A DNA stretch of 13,653 nt from CAZRDB01 sp964598695 (GCA_964598695.1 CAZRDB010000140.1:1-13653), one strand, 5' to 3'; counted from the first letter of the stretch, positions 1 through 6,919 are shown. Program-made: numbers and translations. Notes: generated by a model not told the origin, from the sequence alone.

Positions 1-403
1 CGTCGGCGACCATCCCGCAGTGGCCGTGGCTCGTGTACTCGCACAGGCAGACGTCGGTCATCACGCACAGCTCGGGGTGAGCCTGCTTCACCGCCCGCAC
101 CGCCCGCTGGACGGCGCCGCGCTCCGACCAGGCCTCGCTGCCGGTCTCGTCCTTGCGCTCGGGGATCCCGAACAGCAGGATCCCCGGGATCCCCAGCGCC
201 GCAACGCGGTCGCTCTCGCGCACCAGCTCGTCGACCGAGAGGTGGTGGACCCCCGGCATCGAGGAGATCTCGCGCCGGACGCCCTCGCCCGGCGCCACGA
301 ACAGCGGGTAGATCAGGTCATCGACGGTGAGCACCGTCTCGCGCACGAGCCGGCGGAGGCTCTCGGTGCGCCGCAGGCGGCGGCCTCGATGCTGCGGGAA
401 CAT
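1..403 (-). CDS. hemB: Delta-aminolevulinic acid dehydratase (porphobilinogen synthase), N-terminal part
   Basis: Cytoplasmic enzyme that condenses two 5-aminolevulinate molecules into porphobilinogen, the second committed step of tetrapyrrole synthesis. Only the first 134 residues are present; the gene runs off the left edge (family length is about 325-340). The start ATG at 403-401 follows a good ribosome site (AGAGGTGG). The family N-terminus is clear: RRLRRTESLRRLVRET, then LIYPLFVAPGEG and SMPGVHHLSVDEL. The zinc-binding segment DVCLCEYTSHGHCG has Cys at 119, 121 and 129, so this is the zinc-cysteine type of the enzyme rather than the Asp-rich Mg type. It is the last visible gene of the hemA-cobA/hemD-ahbC-sirC-hemB series and starts 25 bp after sirC ends. 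The catalytic lysines are beyond the window. Identification is very secure. Confidence 0.96.
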   Translation of the reverse strand, partial: MFPQHRGRRLRRTESLRRLVRETVLTVDDLIYPLFVAPGEGVRREISSMPGVHHLSVDELVRESDRVAALGIPGILLFGIPERKDETGSEAWSERGAVQRAVRAVKQAHPELCVMTDVCLCEYTSHGHCGMVAD

Positions 404-428
404 GGTCCACCTCTTCCGCGGGGAGCGG

Positions 429-1052
429 CTACTCGCCCCGCTCCAGTCCCAGGATACACCGCGCGAGGGCGCGCGCCTCGTCGGGCCGCCCCCCGCGCAG
501 CAGCGCGAGCAGCTCCTCGCTCTCGACGAGCCGGGTCCAGGCGGCGGTGCGGTCCTCGATCGCGTGGAGCCGCTCCTTGACCTCCCGCCGCAGCCCGCCC
601 ATCAGCACGGCGAGCGCCCCGTACTCCGGGCCGACCTGCTCCTCGAGCATCCGCCGCAGCTTCTTCGCCAACGCGGGCGCCTCGCCGCCGGTCATCAAGG
701 CCAGGGTGAGCGGCCCGCGGCGGATCGTCGCCGGCACGGTGAAGGTGCACAACGCGGGGACATCGACGACGTTGACGGGGATCCGACGCGCGCGGCACTC
801 GGCCGAGAGCCAGGCATGGAGGTCGGCGTCGTCGGTCGCGGCGACCACGAGCACCGGGTCGCGCAGGTCGTCCTCGGTCACCTCGCCCAGCCGGAGCACG
901 ATCGCGCTGGCGTCGGCAAGGAGCCGCAGGCCCTCGGTCGCCTCGTGCGCGACGACGGTCACCCGCGCACCGGCCTCGAGCAGCGCGTCGACCTTGCGCT
1001 CGGCGACGCGGCCGCCGCCCACGACGAGGCACGGCTCGCACTCGAGCACCAT
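429..1052 (-). CDS. sirC: Precorrin-2 dehydrogenase (sirohydrochlorin-forming, CysG N-terminal / SirC type)
   Basis: NAD-dependent enzyme that oxidises precorrin-2 to sirohydrochlorin, the precursor of siroheme and of siroheme-derived heme. The 207-residue product has the nucleotide-binding motif LVVGGGRVAERKV (residues 9-21), VVAATDD (69-75), the signature VNVVD (93-97; Asp97 aligns with the proposed catalytic Asp) and TFTVPATIRRGPLTLALMTGG (103-123), followed by a helical C-terminal region. It is a stand-alone dehydrogenase with no methylase domain; that domain is in the fused cobA-hemD gene upstream. Chelatase activity cannot be judged. The start is uncertain: the ATG at 1052-1050 is the only conventional one, but it lacks a well-placed ribosome site, and the family motif YYPI is encoded in frame just upstream (about 1067-1056) with no ATG, GTG or TTG before it. 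Lies 65 bp after ahbC and 25 bp before hemB. Confidence 0.9.
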   Translation of the reverse strand: MVLECEPCLVVGGGRVAERKVDALLEAGARVTVVAHEATEGLRLLADASAIVLRLGEVTEDDLRDPVLVVAATDDADLHAWLSAECRARRIPVNVVDVPALCTFTVPATIRRGPLTLALMTGGEAPALAKKLRRMLEEQVGPEYGALAVLMGGLRREVKERLHAIEDRTAAWTRLVESEELLALLRGGRPDEARALARCILGLERGE

Positions 1053-1117
1053 CGCGATCGGGTAGTAGCGCTCCGAGGTGATCCCTCCGCTCGGCGTCGC
1101 GGCCCGGCGGGAGCGGC

Positions 1118-2314
1118 CTACTCCGCCTTCACGACCGCCTCGATCTCGGCATCGGTGAGGTAGCACGCCGGATCGGCTTCCCAGAGGTCGCCGGTGACCG
1201 CCTCGGCCCGGACCCGGCAGCCCCCGCAGAGCGACTTGTAGCTGCAGGTGCCGCATCGGCCCTTCAGCAGGCTCTCCTTGTTGCGGAGCTGGTTCAGGAA
1301 CTCGTTGTCCGGGTCGTTCCAGATCTCGCTGAACTTGCGCTCCCGGACGTTGCCCAGCGTCAGGTGGCCCCAGAACTGGCAGGGGTGGACATTGCCGTAC
1401 GGGTCCACGTTGGCCATCTTGCCGCCGGCCGAGCAGCCGCCGTGCTTCCCGACGAGGTCCTCGACCTCCTTCGCCCGCTCCGGCTCGCGCTCGGTCAGAT
1501 AGTGGTGGATGAAGATGCCGTCGGCGTGGTTGTCGACGGTGAGCAGCTCGATCTCGAGCCCCTTGCCGTGGAACTCGAGCGTCTTCTCGATCATGGTCTC
1601 GATCGTACGGCGCTTGGTGGCGACGTCCGTGTCGCGGCTCGCCATCTCGGCCCCGCGCCCGGCGTAGACCAGGTGGTAGAGGCAGAAGCGCGGGATCCCC
1701 TCCCGGGCGACGCGGTCGAGCAACGCGGGGAGTTCGGCGGCGTTGTCGGCGTGGACGGTGAACCGAACCCCGCAGCGGAGCCCGGCCGCCGTCGCGTTGC
1801 GGATCCCCTGCATCGACTCCTCGAAGGCGCCCTTGCGGCCCCGGAAGCGGTCGTGGGTCTCCGGGAGACCGTCGATGCTCACCCCGACGTACTGCATCCC
1901 CACCGCCCGCAGCTTCGCCGCAATCTCGGGCGTGATCAGGGTCCCGTTGGTCGAGAGGACGGGCCGCAGGCCCTTCTCCGTCGCGAAGGCCGCCAGCTCG
2001 AACATGTCCGGCCGGACCAGCGGCTCGCCGCCCGAGAACAGCAGAACCGGGCACTGCATCTCCGCCACGTCGGAGATGAAGGCCTTGGCCTCCTCGTGCG
2101 AGAGTTCGTCGGCGTAGTTGCGGTCCTCGGCACTGATGTAGCAGTGCTCACAGGCGAGGTTGCAGCGGTTGGTCAGGTTCCAGACCACGATCGGCCGGTA
2201 GTCGGCCGAGAACTGCAGCAGGTGGGCGGGGAGCTGGCGGCTGTCGCGGCCGTGGCGACGCAGCGCCTCCGAGACGGTCGCGCTCCCGCACAGCAGCGCG
2301 GAACAACGAACCAT
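1118..2314 (-). CDS. ahbC: Radical SAM/SPASM tetrapyrrole enzyme, AhbC/NirJ type (probable 12,18-didecarboxysiroheme deacetylase)
   Basis: 398-residue radical SAM enzyme. The N-terminal segment (LPAHLLQFSADYRPIVVWNLT, about 28-48) and the cluster motif Cys51-x3-Cys55-x2-Cys58 resemble AhbC, which removes the acetate side chains of didecarboxysiroheme on the siroheme-dependent heme route. NirJ of heme d1 synthesis is a close relative and cannot be fully excluded. FSGGEPL is the SAM-binding GGE motif. A SPASM-like C-terminus carries Cys294, 312, 354, 357, 363, 366 and 384, enough for an auxiliary Fe-S cluster. ATG at 2314 is preceded by AGGAAG and lies 11 bp after the cobA-hemD stop, so co-transcription is likely. 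The neighbours make and oxidise precorrin-2, which supports a siroheme-derived substrate. AhbA/B, AhbD and other nir genes are not in the window. Family assignment is strong; choice of AhbC over NirJ is moderate. Confidence 0.82.
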   Translation of the reverse strand: MVRCSALLCGSATVSEALRRHGRDSRQLPAHLLQFSADYRPIVVWNLTNRCNLACEHCYISAEDRNYADELSHEEAKAFISDVAEMQCPVLLFSGGEPLVRPDMFELAAFATEKGLRPVLSTNGTLITPEIAAKLRAVGMQYVGVSIDGLPETHDRFRGRKGAFEESMQGIRNATAAGLRCGVRFTVHADNAAELPALLDRVAREGIPRFCLYHLVYAGRGAEMASRDTDVATKRRTIETMIEKTLEFHGKGLEIELLTVDNHADGIFIHHYLTEREPERAKEVEDLVGKHGGCSAGGKMANVDPYGNVHPCQFWGHLTLGNVRERKFSEIWNDPDNEFLNQLRNKESLLKGRCGTCSYKSLCGGCRVRAEAVTGDLWEADPACYLTDAEIEAVVKAE

Positions 2315-2325
2315 GGTCGCACTTC

Positions 2326-3846
2326 CTATCCGGCGTAGTGGCCGACGAGGGCCTCGACGAGCGCCTCGATCGTGTAGTCGTCGGGCTGTACCGACACGCG
2401 CAGGCCGCGCGCGGTTGCGGTGCGGGCCGTCACCGGCCCGATGCACGCGATGCAGGCCCGGCCGAGCGCCTCGCGGGCGGGGCCGTCGCCCAGCGCCTCG
2501 AGGCAGTGCGTGACGGCGGAGCTGCTCGCGAAGGTCACGATGTCGATCTTGCCCGCGGCGAGCAGGTCGAGCACCTCGGGCGCGATCGCCGCGGCCGCCC
2601 GCGTGCGGTACACGGGCGCGACCACAACCTCGGCCCCCGCCTCGCGCGCCGCTTGGGGGAAGGCCTCGCGGCCCTCCTCCGCCCGAGCGAGCAGGATCCG
2701 CGTCCCCGCGAGCCCGGTCTCGCGCATCGCGAGGGCGAGCACCTCGCCCACCGACTCCGACGGGCAGAGGTCGGCCCGAAGGCCGCACTCCCGGAGCGCC
2801 TCGGCCGTCTTCGGGCCGATCGCCGCGATCCGCGGGCCGTGAAGCGCCCGCACGTCGCGGTCGAGCGCGAAGAGGCGCTCGCGGACGGCGTGTACGCCGT
2901 TGGCGCTGGTGAGCACGAGCCACTGGTAGCTCGCCATCCCCTCGAGCGCCCGATCGAACGCCTCCCAACTCGTGGGCGGCTCGATCCGGATCACCGGCAT
3001 CTCGATCGGCCGGGCGCCCCGCTCCCGGAGCAGGCGACTCAGGCTGCTCGCCTGCTCCCGCGTGCGAGTGACCAACACCCGCTTCCCGGCCAACGGCCGC
3101 TGCTCGAACCACGCGAGCTTCGGGTACAGCCCGCCGACCTCCCCGACCATCAGCACCGTCGGTGGGGTGACTCCGTGGCGCCCCAGATCCTCCGCCAGCG
3201 CGTCGAGCCGGGTCACGAGGGTCGACTGCTCGGGCGTGGTGGCGCGCGAGATACAGGTCACGGGCGTCTCGGGCGAGCGGCCCCCGGCGAGCAGCTCCCG
3301 CGCGATCTCTCCGGCGCGCTCGATCCCCATCAGGATCACGATGGTGTCGACGGCCCCGGCGAGCGCCCGCCAGTCGACGCTGGCCTGCTCCTTGCCCGGG
3401 TCCTCGTGGCCGGTGACCACCGCGAAGCTCGAGGCGACGCCGCGGAGCGTCACCGGAACCCCGGCGTACGCGCCGGCCGCGATCGACGAACTGACGCCCG
3501 GGACGATCTCGAACGGGATGCCCGCCTCCAGCAGCGCGAGCGCCTCCTCGGCGCCCCGGCCGAAGACGATCGGGTCGCCGCCCTTCAGCCGGCAGACCCG
3601 CAGGCCCTCCCGGGCCTTCTCGATGAGCGTCTCGTTGATCCGGTCCTGGGGCATCGGGTGCCGCCGGGGCTCCTTGCCGCAGGGGATCAACTCGGCGCCA
3701 GGCCGCGCCTCGCGCAGCAGCTCCGGCGCGGCAAGGCGATCATAGACGACCACGTCGGCCGTCCGCAGGCACTCCAGACCCCGGAGCGTGATCAGGCCCG
3801 GATCTCCCGGGCCCGCGCCGACGAGGGTGACGATGCCGCGATCCAA
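2326..3846 (-). CDS. cobA-hemD: Uroporphyrinogen-III C-methyltransferase / uroporphyrinogen-III synthase fusion
   Basis: Bifunctional cytoplasmic protein of 506 residues. Residues 1-245 form the SAM-dependent methyltransferase that makes precorrin-2: GAGPGDPG (10-17), VVYDRL (33-38), RLKGGDPIVFGRG (86-98) and YAGVPVTLRG (about 127-136). From about residue 254 a uroporphyrinogen-III synthase follows: LAGKRVLVTRTREQASSL, WLVLTSANGV, IAAIGPKTAEAL, FASSSAV, and a terminal IGPVTARTATARGL block. This domain closes hydroxymethylbilane to uroporphyrinogen III. TTG at 3846 was chosen because GGAGGT lies 6 nt upstream and the protein then begins MDRGIVTLVGAG, as expected for the family. The longer option, ATG at 3891, overlaps the hemA stop as ATGA but adds 15 unconserved residues and has only a weak ribosome site. 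One protein branching uroporphyrinogen III toward siroheme fits the downstream ahbC and sirC. Confidence 0.93.
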   Translation of the reverse strand: MDRGIVTLVGAGPGDPGLITLRGLECLRTADVVVYDRLAAPELLREARPGAELIPCGKEPRRHPMPQDRINETLIEKAREGLRVCRLKGGDPIVFGRGAEEALALLEAGIPFEIVPGVSSSIAAGAYAGVPVTLRGVASSFAVVTGHEDPGKEQASVDWRALAGAVDTIVILMGIERAGEIARELLAGGRSPETPVTCISRATTPEQSTLVTRLDALAEDLGRHGVTPPTVLMVGEVGGLYPKLAWFEQRPLAGKRVLVTRTREQASSLSRLLRERGARPIEMPVIRIEPPTSWEAFDRALEGMASYQWLVLTSANGVHAVRERLFALDRDVRALHGPRIAAIGPKTAEALRECGLRADLCPSESVGEVLALAMRETGLAGTRILLARAEEGREAFPQAAREAGAEVVVAPVYRTRAAAAIAPEVLDLLAAGKIDIVTFASSSAVTHCLEALGDGPAREALGRACIACIGPVTARTATARGLRVSVQPDDYTIEALVEALVGHYAG

Positions 3847-3852
3847 GAAGCG

Positions 3853-3858
3853 ACCTCC
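3853..3858 (-). promoter_or_regulatory. Shine-Dalgarno GGAGGT deciding the cobA-hemD TTG start
   Basis: The minus strand reads GGAGGT, then 6 nt, then TTG (3846-3844). This is a near-ideal ribosome site for the TTG start, whereas the in-frame ATG at 3891 has only a GAGG about 16 nt upstream. The site lies inside the longer reading frame, so it would be wasted if the ATG were the main start. Confidence 0.65.
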
Positions 3859-3887
3859 ATCCGAGGCCCGGCCGAGCGGGCTCGCGG

Positions 3888-5186
3888 TCATGCGCCGGCC
3901 GGCGGGTCATCCTCGAGCGCCAGCTCACCCTCGACCCCGAACAGGTAGCGGGCCATGTCGAGGTTGTGGACGCCCTCCGGCGTACACGTCAGCTCGCGCA
4001 GGCGGTCCAGCGGCCCCCGGAGGAGACGGTGCACGATCCTCCTGGTAAGCCGTTCGACGGCCTTTTCCTCCTTCGGGCTCAGCGTGCGGCCGGAGGCGAG
4101 GAACTCGCGGTACTCCTCCTCGCGCAGCTCGTCGGCCCGGTCGAGGATCGCGAGCGTCAGTGGCACCAGCTCGCGCGACTTGGCCCACACGATGAACTCG
4201 CGCGCCTCCTGCTCGACGATCTCCCGGACCTTCGGCACCTCGGAGTGGCGCTGGGCGAGGGCCGAATCGATGAACTCGTTGAGGCTGTCGAGATCGTACA
4301 GATGCACGCCCGGCACCTGCCGGACCGCCGCGTCGACGTTGCGCGGGACCGAGAGGTCGATGACGAACATCGGCCGCTCCCGTCCCGTGCCGATCACGGC
4401 ACGCACTTGCTCGGCCGTGATCATCGGGTGGGGCGCATGGGTCGAGGCGATGACGATATCGGCCTGCGTGAGTTCCTCGAGCATGGCGTCGAACCGCACC
4501 GGCCGGCCGCCGAAGCGCTCGGCCAGTTCCACCGCCCGCTCGAAGCGGCGGCTGCTCACGATCACGCTCGAAGCCCCGGCCTCGCGAAGCCGGTCGACGA
4601 CCAGCTCGCTGTTCTGGCCGGCGCCCAGGACGAGCACGCGCGCCCGAGCGAGGTCGCCGAAGACATCCTGCGCCAGCTTCACGGCCACCGAGGCGACCGA
4701 GAGGAAGCCGTGGCCGATCTCCGTCTCGGTCCGCGCTCTCTTGCCGGTCGCGAGAGCCCGCTCCGCCAGCCGCATCAGGGTCGAGCGCACCGAGCCGGCG
4801 TCGCGCGCCTGGTCGAGCGCCGACTTGAGCTGATCGACGATCTCGTGCTCGCCCACGACCATCGAGTCGATCCCCGAGGCGACCGCGCACATGTGGCGCA
4901 CCGCCTCGGCGTCGCGCAGCACGTAGAGGTGATCCCGCACGGCTTCCAGCGAGGCGCGATGCACCGAGGCGAACACCGCCTCCGGCTCCGCGACCGCGTG
5001 GCCGTTGCTTCCGACGAGGTACAGCTCGGAGCGGTTGCAGGTGTTGAGCAGGAACGCCTCCGCGACACCGGGCGTCGCCAGTGCGACCTGCAGGCGTTCC
5101 GCGTGTTGCGCCGGACCGAGGGCCACCTGCTCGCGGACCTCGACGCCCGCGGTCTTGTGGCTCAGCCCGACGACGACTACCTCCAT
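3888..5186 (-). CDS. hemA: Glutamyl-tRNA reductase
   Basis: NADPH-dependent reduction of glutamyl-tRNA(Glu) to glutamate-1-semialdehyde, the first committed step of C5-pathway tetrapyrrole synthesis, in the cytoplasm. The 432-residue product has VVVGLSHKTAGVEVRE at the N-terminus, NTCNRSELY with the catalytic Cys at exactly residue 50, IDSMVVGEHEI in the substrate domain, VLVLGAGQNSELVVDRL in the NADPH domain, DLSVPRNVD, and a helical dimerisation C-terminus ending near LDMARYLFG. ATG 5186 was chosen because it gives MEVVVVGLSHKTA and Cys50 numbering; an in-frame ATG 15 nt further upstream (5201) is possible. Neither has a strong ribosome site. This is the first gene of the heme operon, behind a consensus-like promoter at 5295-5323, and its stop lies 41 bp before the preferred cobA-hemD start. 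hemC, often next to hemA, is not here. Confidence 0.96.
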   Translation of the reverse strand: MEVVVVGLSHKTAGVEVREQVALGPAQHAERLQVALATPGVAEAFLLNTCNRSELYLVGSNGHAVAEPEAVFASVHRASLEAVRDHLYVLRDAEAVRHMCAVASGIDSMVVGEHEIVDQLKSALDQARDAGSVRSTLMRLAERALATGKRARTETEIGHGFLSVASVAVKLAQDVFGDLARARVLVLGAGQNSELVVDRLREAGASSVIVSSRRFERAVELAERFGGRPVRFDAMLEELTQADIVIASTHAPHPMITAEQVRAVIGTGRERPMFVIDLSVPRNVDAAVRQVPGVHLYDLDSLNEFIDSALAQRHSEVPKVREIVEQEAREFIVWAKSRELVPLTLAILDRADELREEEYREFLASGRTLSPKEEKAVERLTRRIVHRLLRGPLDRLRELTCTPEGVHNLDMARYLFGVEGELALEDDPPAGA

Positions 5187-5244
5187 GTGGCACAGGTCCA
5201 TCCATGCCCGGATCTCGCCACGGCCGAGACCGGCCGATCGCTCC

Positions 5245-5266
5245 CCGGGCGCGATTGGGGGCCCGG
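5245..5266 (-). other. GC-rich hairpin in the hemA leader
   Basis: Inverted repeat with 6-bp arms CCGGGC/GCCCGG around a 10-nt loop, in the roughly 100-nt leader predicted between the hemA promoter and the hemA start. It resembles no riboswitch that I recognise. In DNA this GC-rich such a stem can arise by chance; a role in leader stability or translation is only a possibility. Confidence 0.3.
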
Positions 5267-5294
5267 CGCCGCGGAGGCGGGGGCGCCCACGCCC

Positions 5295-5323
5295 CTTATC
5301 CGCCGGTGCGGCGCCCTTGTCAA
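5295..5323 (-). promoter_or_regulatory. Probable housekeeping promoter of the hemA operon
   Basis: On the minus strand a perfect -35 TTGACA (5323-5318) is followed by a 17-bp spacer and a -10 GATAAG (5300-5295, 4 of 6 to TATAAT). It lies about 110-140 bp upstream of hemA. Both hexamers stand out as AT-rich against very GC-rich surroundings. Transcription would begin near 5288. A small inverted repeat (GGGGCG/CGCCCC, 5280-5295) overlaps the -10 edge and the start point; whether it is an operator is unknown. Confidence 0.72.
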
Positions 5324-5351
5324 GCCGCGACGCGGGACTCCCCGATGCGAA

Positions 5352-5383
5352 CCGCGCCCCTCCGGACGGCCGGAGAGGCGCGG
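5352..5383 (-). terminator. Stem-loop downstream of argF, possible terminator
   Basis: Inverted repeat CCGCGCC-c-CTCCGG / CCGGAG-a-GGCGCGG with a 4-nt loop (ACGG): 13 paired bases and one mismatch. It starts about 20 nt after the argF stop and lies before the hemA promoter, the right place to separate the two transcripts. No T-run follows on the minus strand, so it would be a weak or non-canonical intrinsic terminator, or a 3'-end stabilising hairpin. Confidence 0.5.
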
Positions 5384-5403
5384 CGAGTGATGTGCGGGGC
5401 GCC

Positions 5404-6336
5404 TCAGCGGCCCAGAAGCAGCGCGAGAACGGCCTTCTGGGCGTGGAGGCGGTTCTCGGCCTCGTCGAAGACGATTGACTGCGGGCCGTCGAGCACCTCG
5501 TCCGTCACCTCGCGGCCACGCTGCGCCGGGAGGCAATGGAGCACCACGGCGTCGCGCGGAGCCGCGGCGAGCAGGTCGGCGTTCACCTGGAACCCCTCGA
5601 ACTCGCGCTCGCGCTGGGCGATGGTCTCGGGGTCGTCCTTGCCCATATCGAACCAGACATCGGTGTAGATGACCTTCGCCCGGGCGACGCCGTCCTTGGG
5701 GTCGCTCGTCCAGCGAATGCTGCCGGCCCCGGCCGTCTTCTGCAGCGAGACGGCCTCATCGTAGATCTCCTGGCGCGGCTTGGCCGAGAGCGGAGTCGCG
5801 ACCGTGAGATCGAGCCCGAGTTTCGCGGCGGCGCCCAGCAGCGAGTGGACGATGTTCGAGCCATTGCCGATGAACGTGATCGGCACGCCCGCGAGGCCAC
5901 CGAAGCGCTCCTCGACGGTCTGGAGATCGGCGAGGATCTGGCACGGGTGGTACAGGTCGGTGAGCGCGTTGATCACCGGCACCCGCGACCACTGCGCGAG
6001 CCCCACGACCGACTCGTGCGAGAAGGCGCGGAAGACGATCCCGTCGACGTAGCGGTCGAGCGTCCGGGCCGTGTCGGCGAGGGTCTCCCCACGCGAGAGC
6101 TGCGAGCTCTGGCGGGTCAGCTCGACGACCTGCGCCCCCAGCTCGCGGATGCCGACCTCGAACGAGACCTTGGTCCGAGTGCTGGGCTTCTCATAGATCG
6201 TCGCGACGGCCAGGCCCTCGAGGGGCTTGCCGAGGGAGGGGTCGCGGCGTCGCGCCTTCATCTCCTTGGCCAGGTCGAGAACGCGGCGGAGGAAACGGGG
6301 TTCCTGGTCGATGAGACGGATCAGATCCTGCTTCAT
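5404..6336 (-). CDS. argF: Ornithine carbamoyltransferase
   Basis: Transfers the carbamoyl group from carbamoyl phosphate to ornithine to give citrulline in arginine synthesis; cytoplasmic, normally trimeric. The 310-residue product is of normal family length. It has the carbamoyl-phosphate motif STRT (52-55) in EKPSTRTKVSFEVG, HPCQ (130-133), FIGNGSNIVHSL (155-166) and HCLP (267-270). The loop that is usually SMG in this family reads DMG (230-232) within TDVWFDMGKD, an unusual substitution near the ornithine site. Start ATG 6336 has AGGAGGG about 7-8 nt upstream; an in-frame extension to 6393 would add 19 unconserved residues. No other arginine gene adjoins it. It lies upstream of hemA on the same strand, with a hairpin and a separate promoter between them, so it is probably its own unit. 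Other carbamoyltransferases are less likely given the STRT, HPCQ and HCLP set. Confidence 0.93.
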   Translation of the reverse strand: MKQDLIRLIDQEPRFLRRVLDLAKEMKARRRDPSLGKPLEGLAVATIYEKPSTRTKVSFEVGIRELGAQVVELTRQSSQLSRGETLADTARTLDRYVDGIVFRAFSHESVVGLAQWSRVPVINALTDLYHPCQILADLQTVEERFGGLAGVPITFIGNGSNIVHSLLGAAAKLGLDLTVATPLSAKPRQEIYDEAVSLQKTAGAGSIRWTSDPKDGVARAKVIYTDVWFDMGKDDPETIAQREREFEGFQVNADLLAAAPRDAVVLHCLPAQRGREVTDEVLDGPQSIVFDEAENRLHAQKAVLALLLGR

Positions 6337-6356
6337 TGCGACACCCTCCTTCTCTG

Positions 6357-6370
6357 CCCGCTCAAGCGGG
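6357..6370 (-). other. Short perfect palindrome in the argF leader
   Basis: On the minus strand CCCGCT-TG-AGCGGG forms a 6-bp inverted repeat between the putative argF -10 (6384-6389) and the argF ribosome site (about 6343-6349). It could be an operator or a small leader hairpin. It does not resemble the AT-rich ARG box of ArgR, so arginine control is not supported. Confidence 0.3.
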
Positions 6371-6383
6371 GAAAGAGGCGAGC

Positions 6384-6409
6384 ATGATACCACCGGAGGG
6401 GCGTGTCAA
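6384..6409 (-). promoter_or_regulatory. Possible argF promoter
   Basis: The minus strand has a perfect TTGACA (6409-6404) and TATCAT (6389-6384), both striking in such GC-rich DNA, about 50-70 bp before argF. The spacer is only 14 bp, shorter than the usual 16-18. GGTTGA (6412-6407) would give 17 bp to the same -10. The real -35 alignment is therefore uncertain, but a promoter between the sensor-like gene and argF is plausible. Confidence 0.42.
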
Positions 6410-6427
6410 CCGGATTCTTCGCCATCC

Positions 6428-6919
6428 TCAGGGGGGTGTCGCGCACGGGCAGTCGCCGGTCGCCGACTCCGCGCCGCCCGCTCCGCGCGGGCAGATCCGC
6501 GAGCAGACGGCGCTGCAGTAGTCCGCGCGTTGGTCGGGTCCGAGGACCTGCGCCTCGGCCCGGAGGTTCTCGACCGCGAGGAGCTGGATCCGCCGGTGCA
6601 GCTCCGCGCACTCGTGGCTCAGCGCCTCGATCCGCTCCGCGCCCCCGGCGCTCTCCGTGAGCGCCAGGTGGGCCATCTCCGCGTTCCGCGCCTCGTAGTC
6701 GGCCTGGAGCGTCTCCGCCCTCGCCCGGAACTCGCTCCGCAGCGCCGTGAGCCGGCGGCTCTGGTCGGCCGTCAGCCCGCTCGTCTCCAGCAGACGGCAG
6801 GTTGCGGTCGTGTGCTCGGCCGGCGGCCGTGAGCGGGTGGCCGCCGCGGAGACCACGGCCGCGACGTTGAAGCACAGTGAGACCGCGAGCAACGCCACCA
6901 GCCACCGCGTACGCGTCAT
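6428..6919 (-). CDS. Membrane-anchored periplasmic protein resembling the Spy/CnrX heavy-metal sensor class
   Basis: 163 residues with an N-terminal hydrophobic helix (about 6-28) acting as signal anchor or signal peptide. A largely helical outside domain follows: GLTADQSRRLTALRSEFRAR (48-67) is the LTxxQ-type helix of Spy/CpxP/ZraP and CnrX-like proteins, and LGPDQRADYC (126-135) is a second copy. The tail is Cys-rich (Cys135, 139, 143, 157, 159), with further Cys at 41 and 104. It is the last gene of the ECF sigma / anti-sigma unit and overlaps the anti-sigma gene by ATGA (6916-6919), so translation is coupled. By analogy with cnrYXH of Cupriavidus, where periplasmic CnrX works with anti-sigma CnrY and sigma CnrH, it may be the sensor for the anti-sigma factor. 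That role and any metal ligand are inference; overall similarity to the family is moderate. Confidence 0.72.
   Translation of the reverse strand: MTRTRWLVALLAVSLCFNVAAVVSAAATRSRPPAEHTTATCRLLETSGLTADQSRRLTALRSEFRARAETLQADYEARNAEMAHLALTESAGGAERIEALSHECAELHRRIQLLAVENLRAEAQVLGPDQRADYCSAVCSRICPRGAGGAESATGDCPCATPP

Noticed and set aside
2338..3948. 536-codon plus-strand frame opposite cobA-hemD
   Set aside because: Shadow of the real minus-strand gene; no recognisable motif and Arg/Pro/Gly bias.
6343..6427. ARG-box operator before argF
   Set aside because: No AT-rich TGAAT/ATTCA-type palindrome is present; only a GC-rich 6-bp palindrome.
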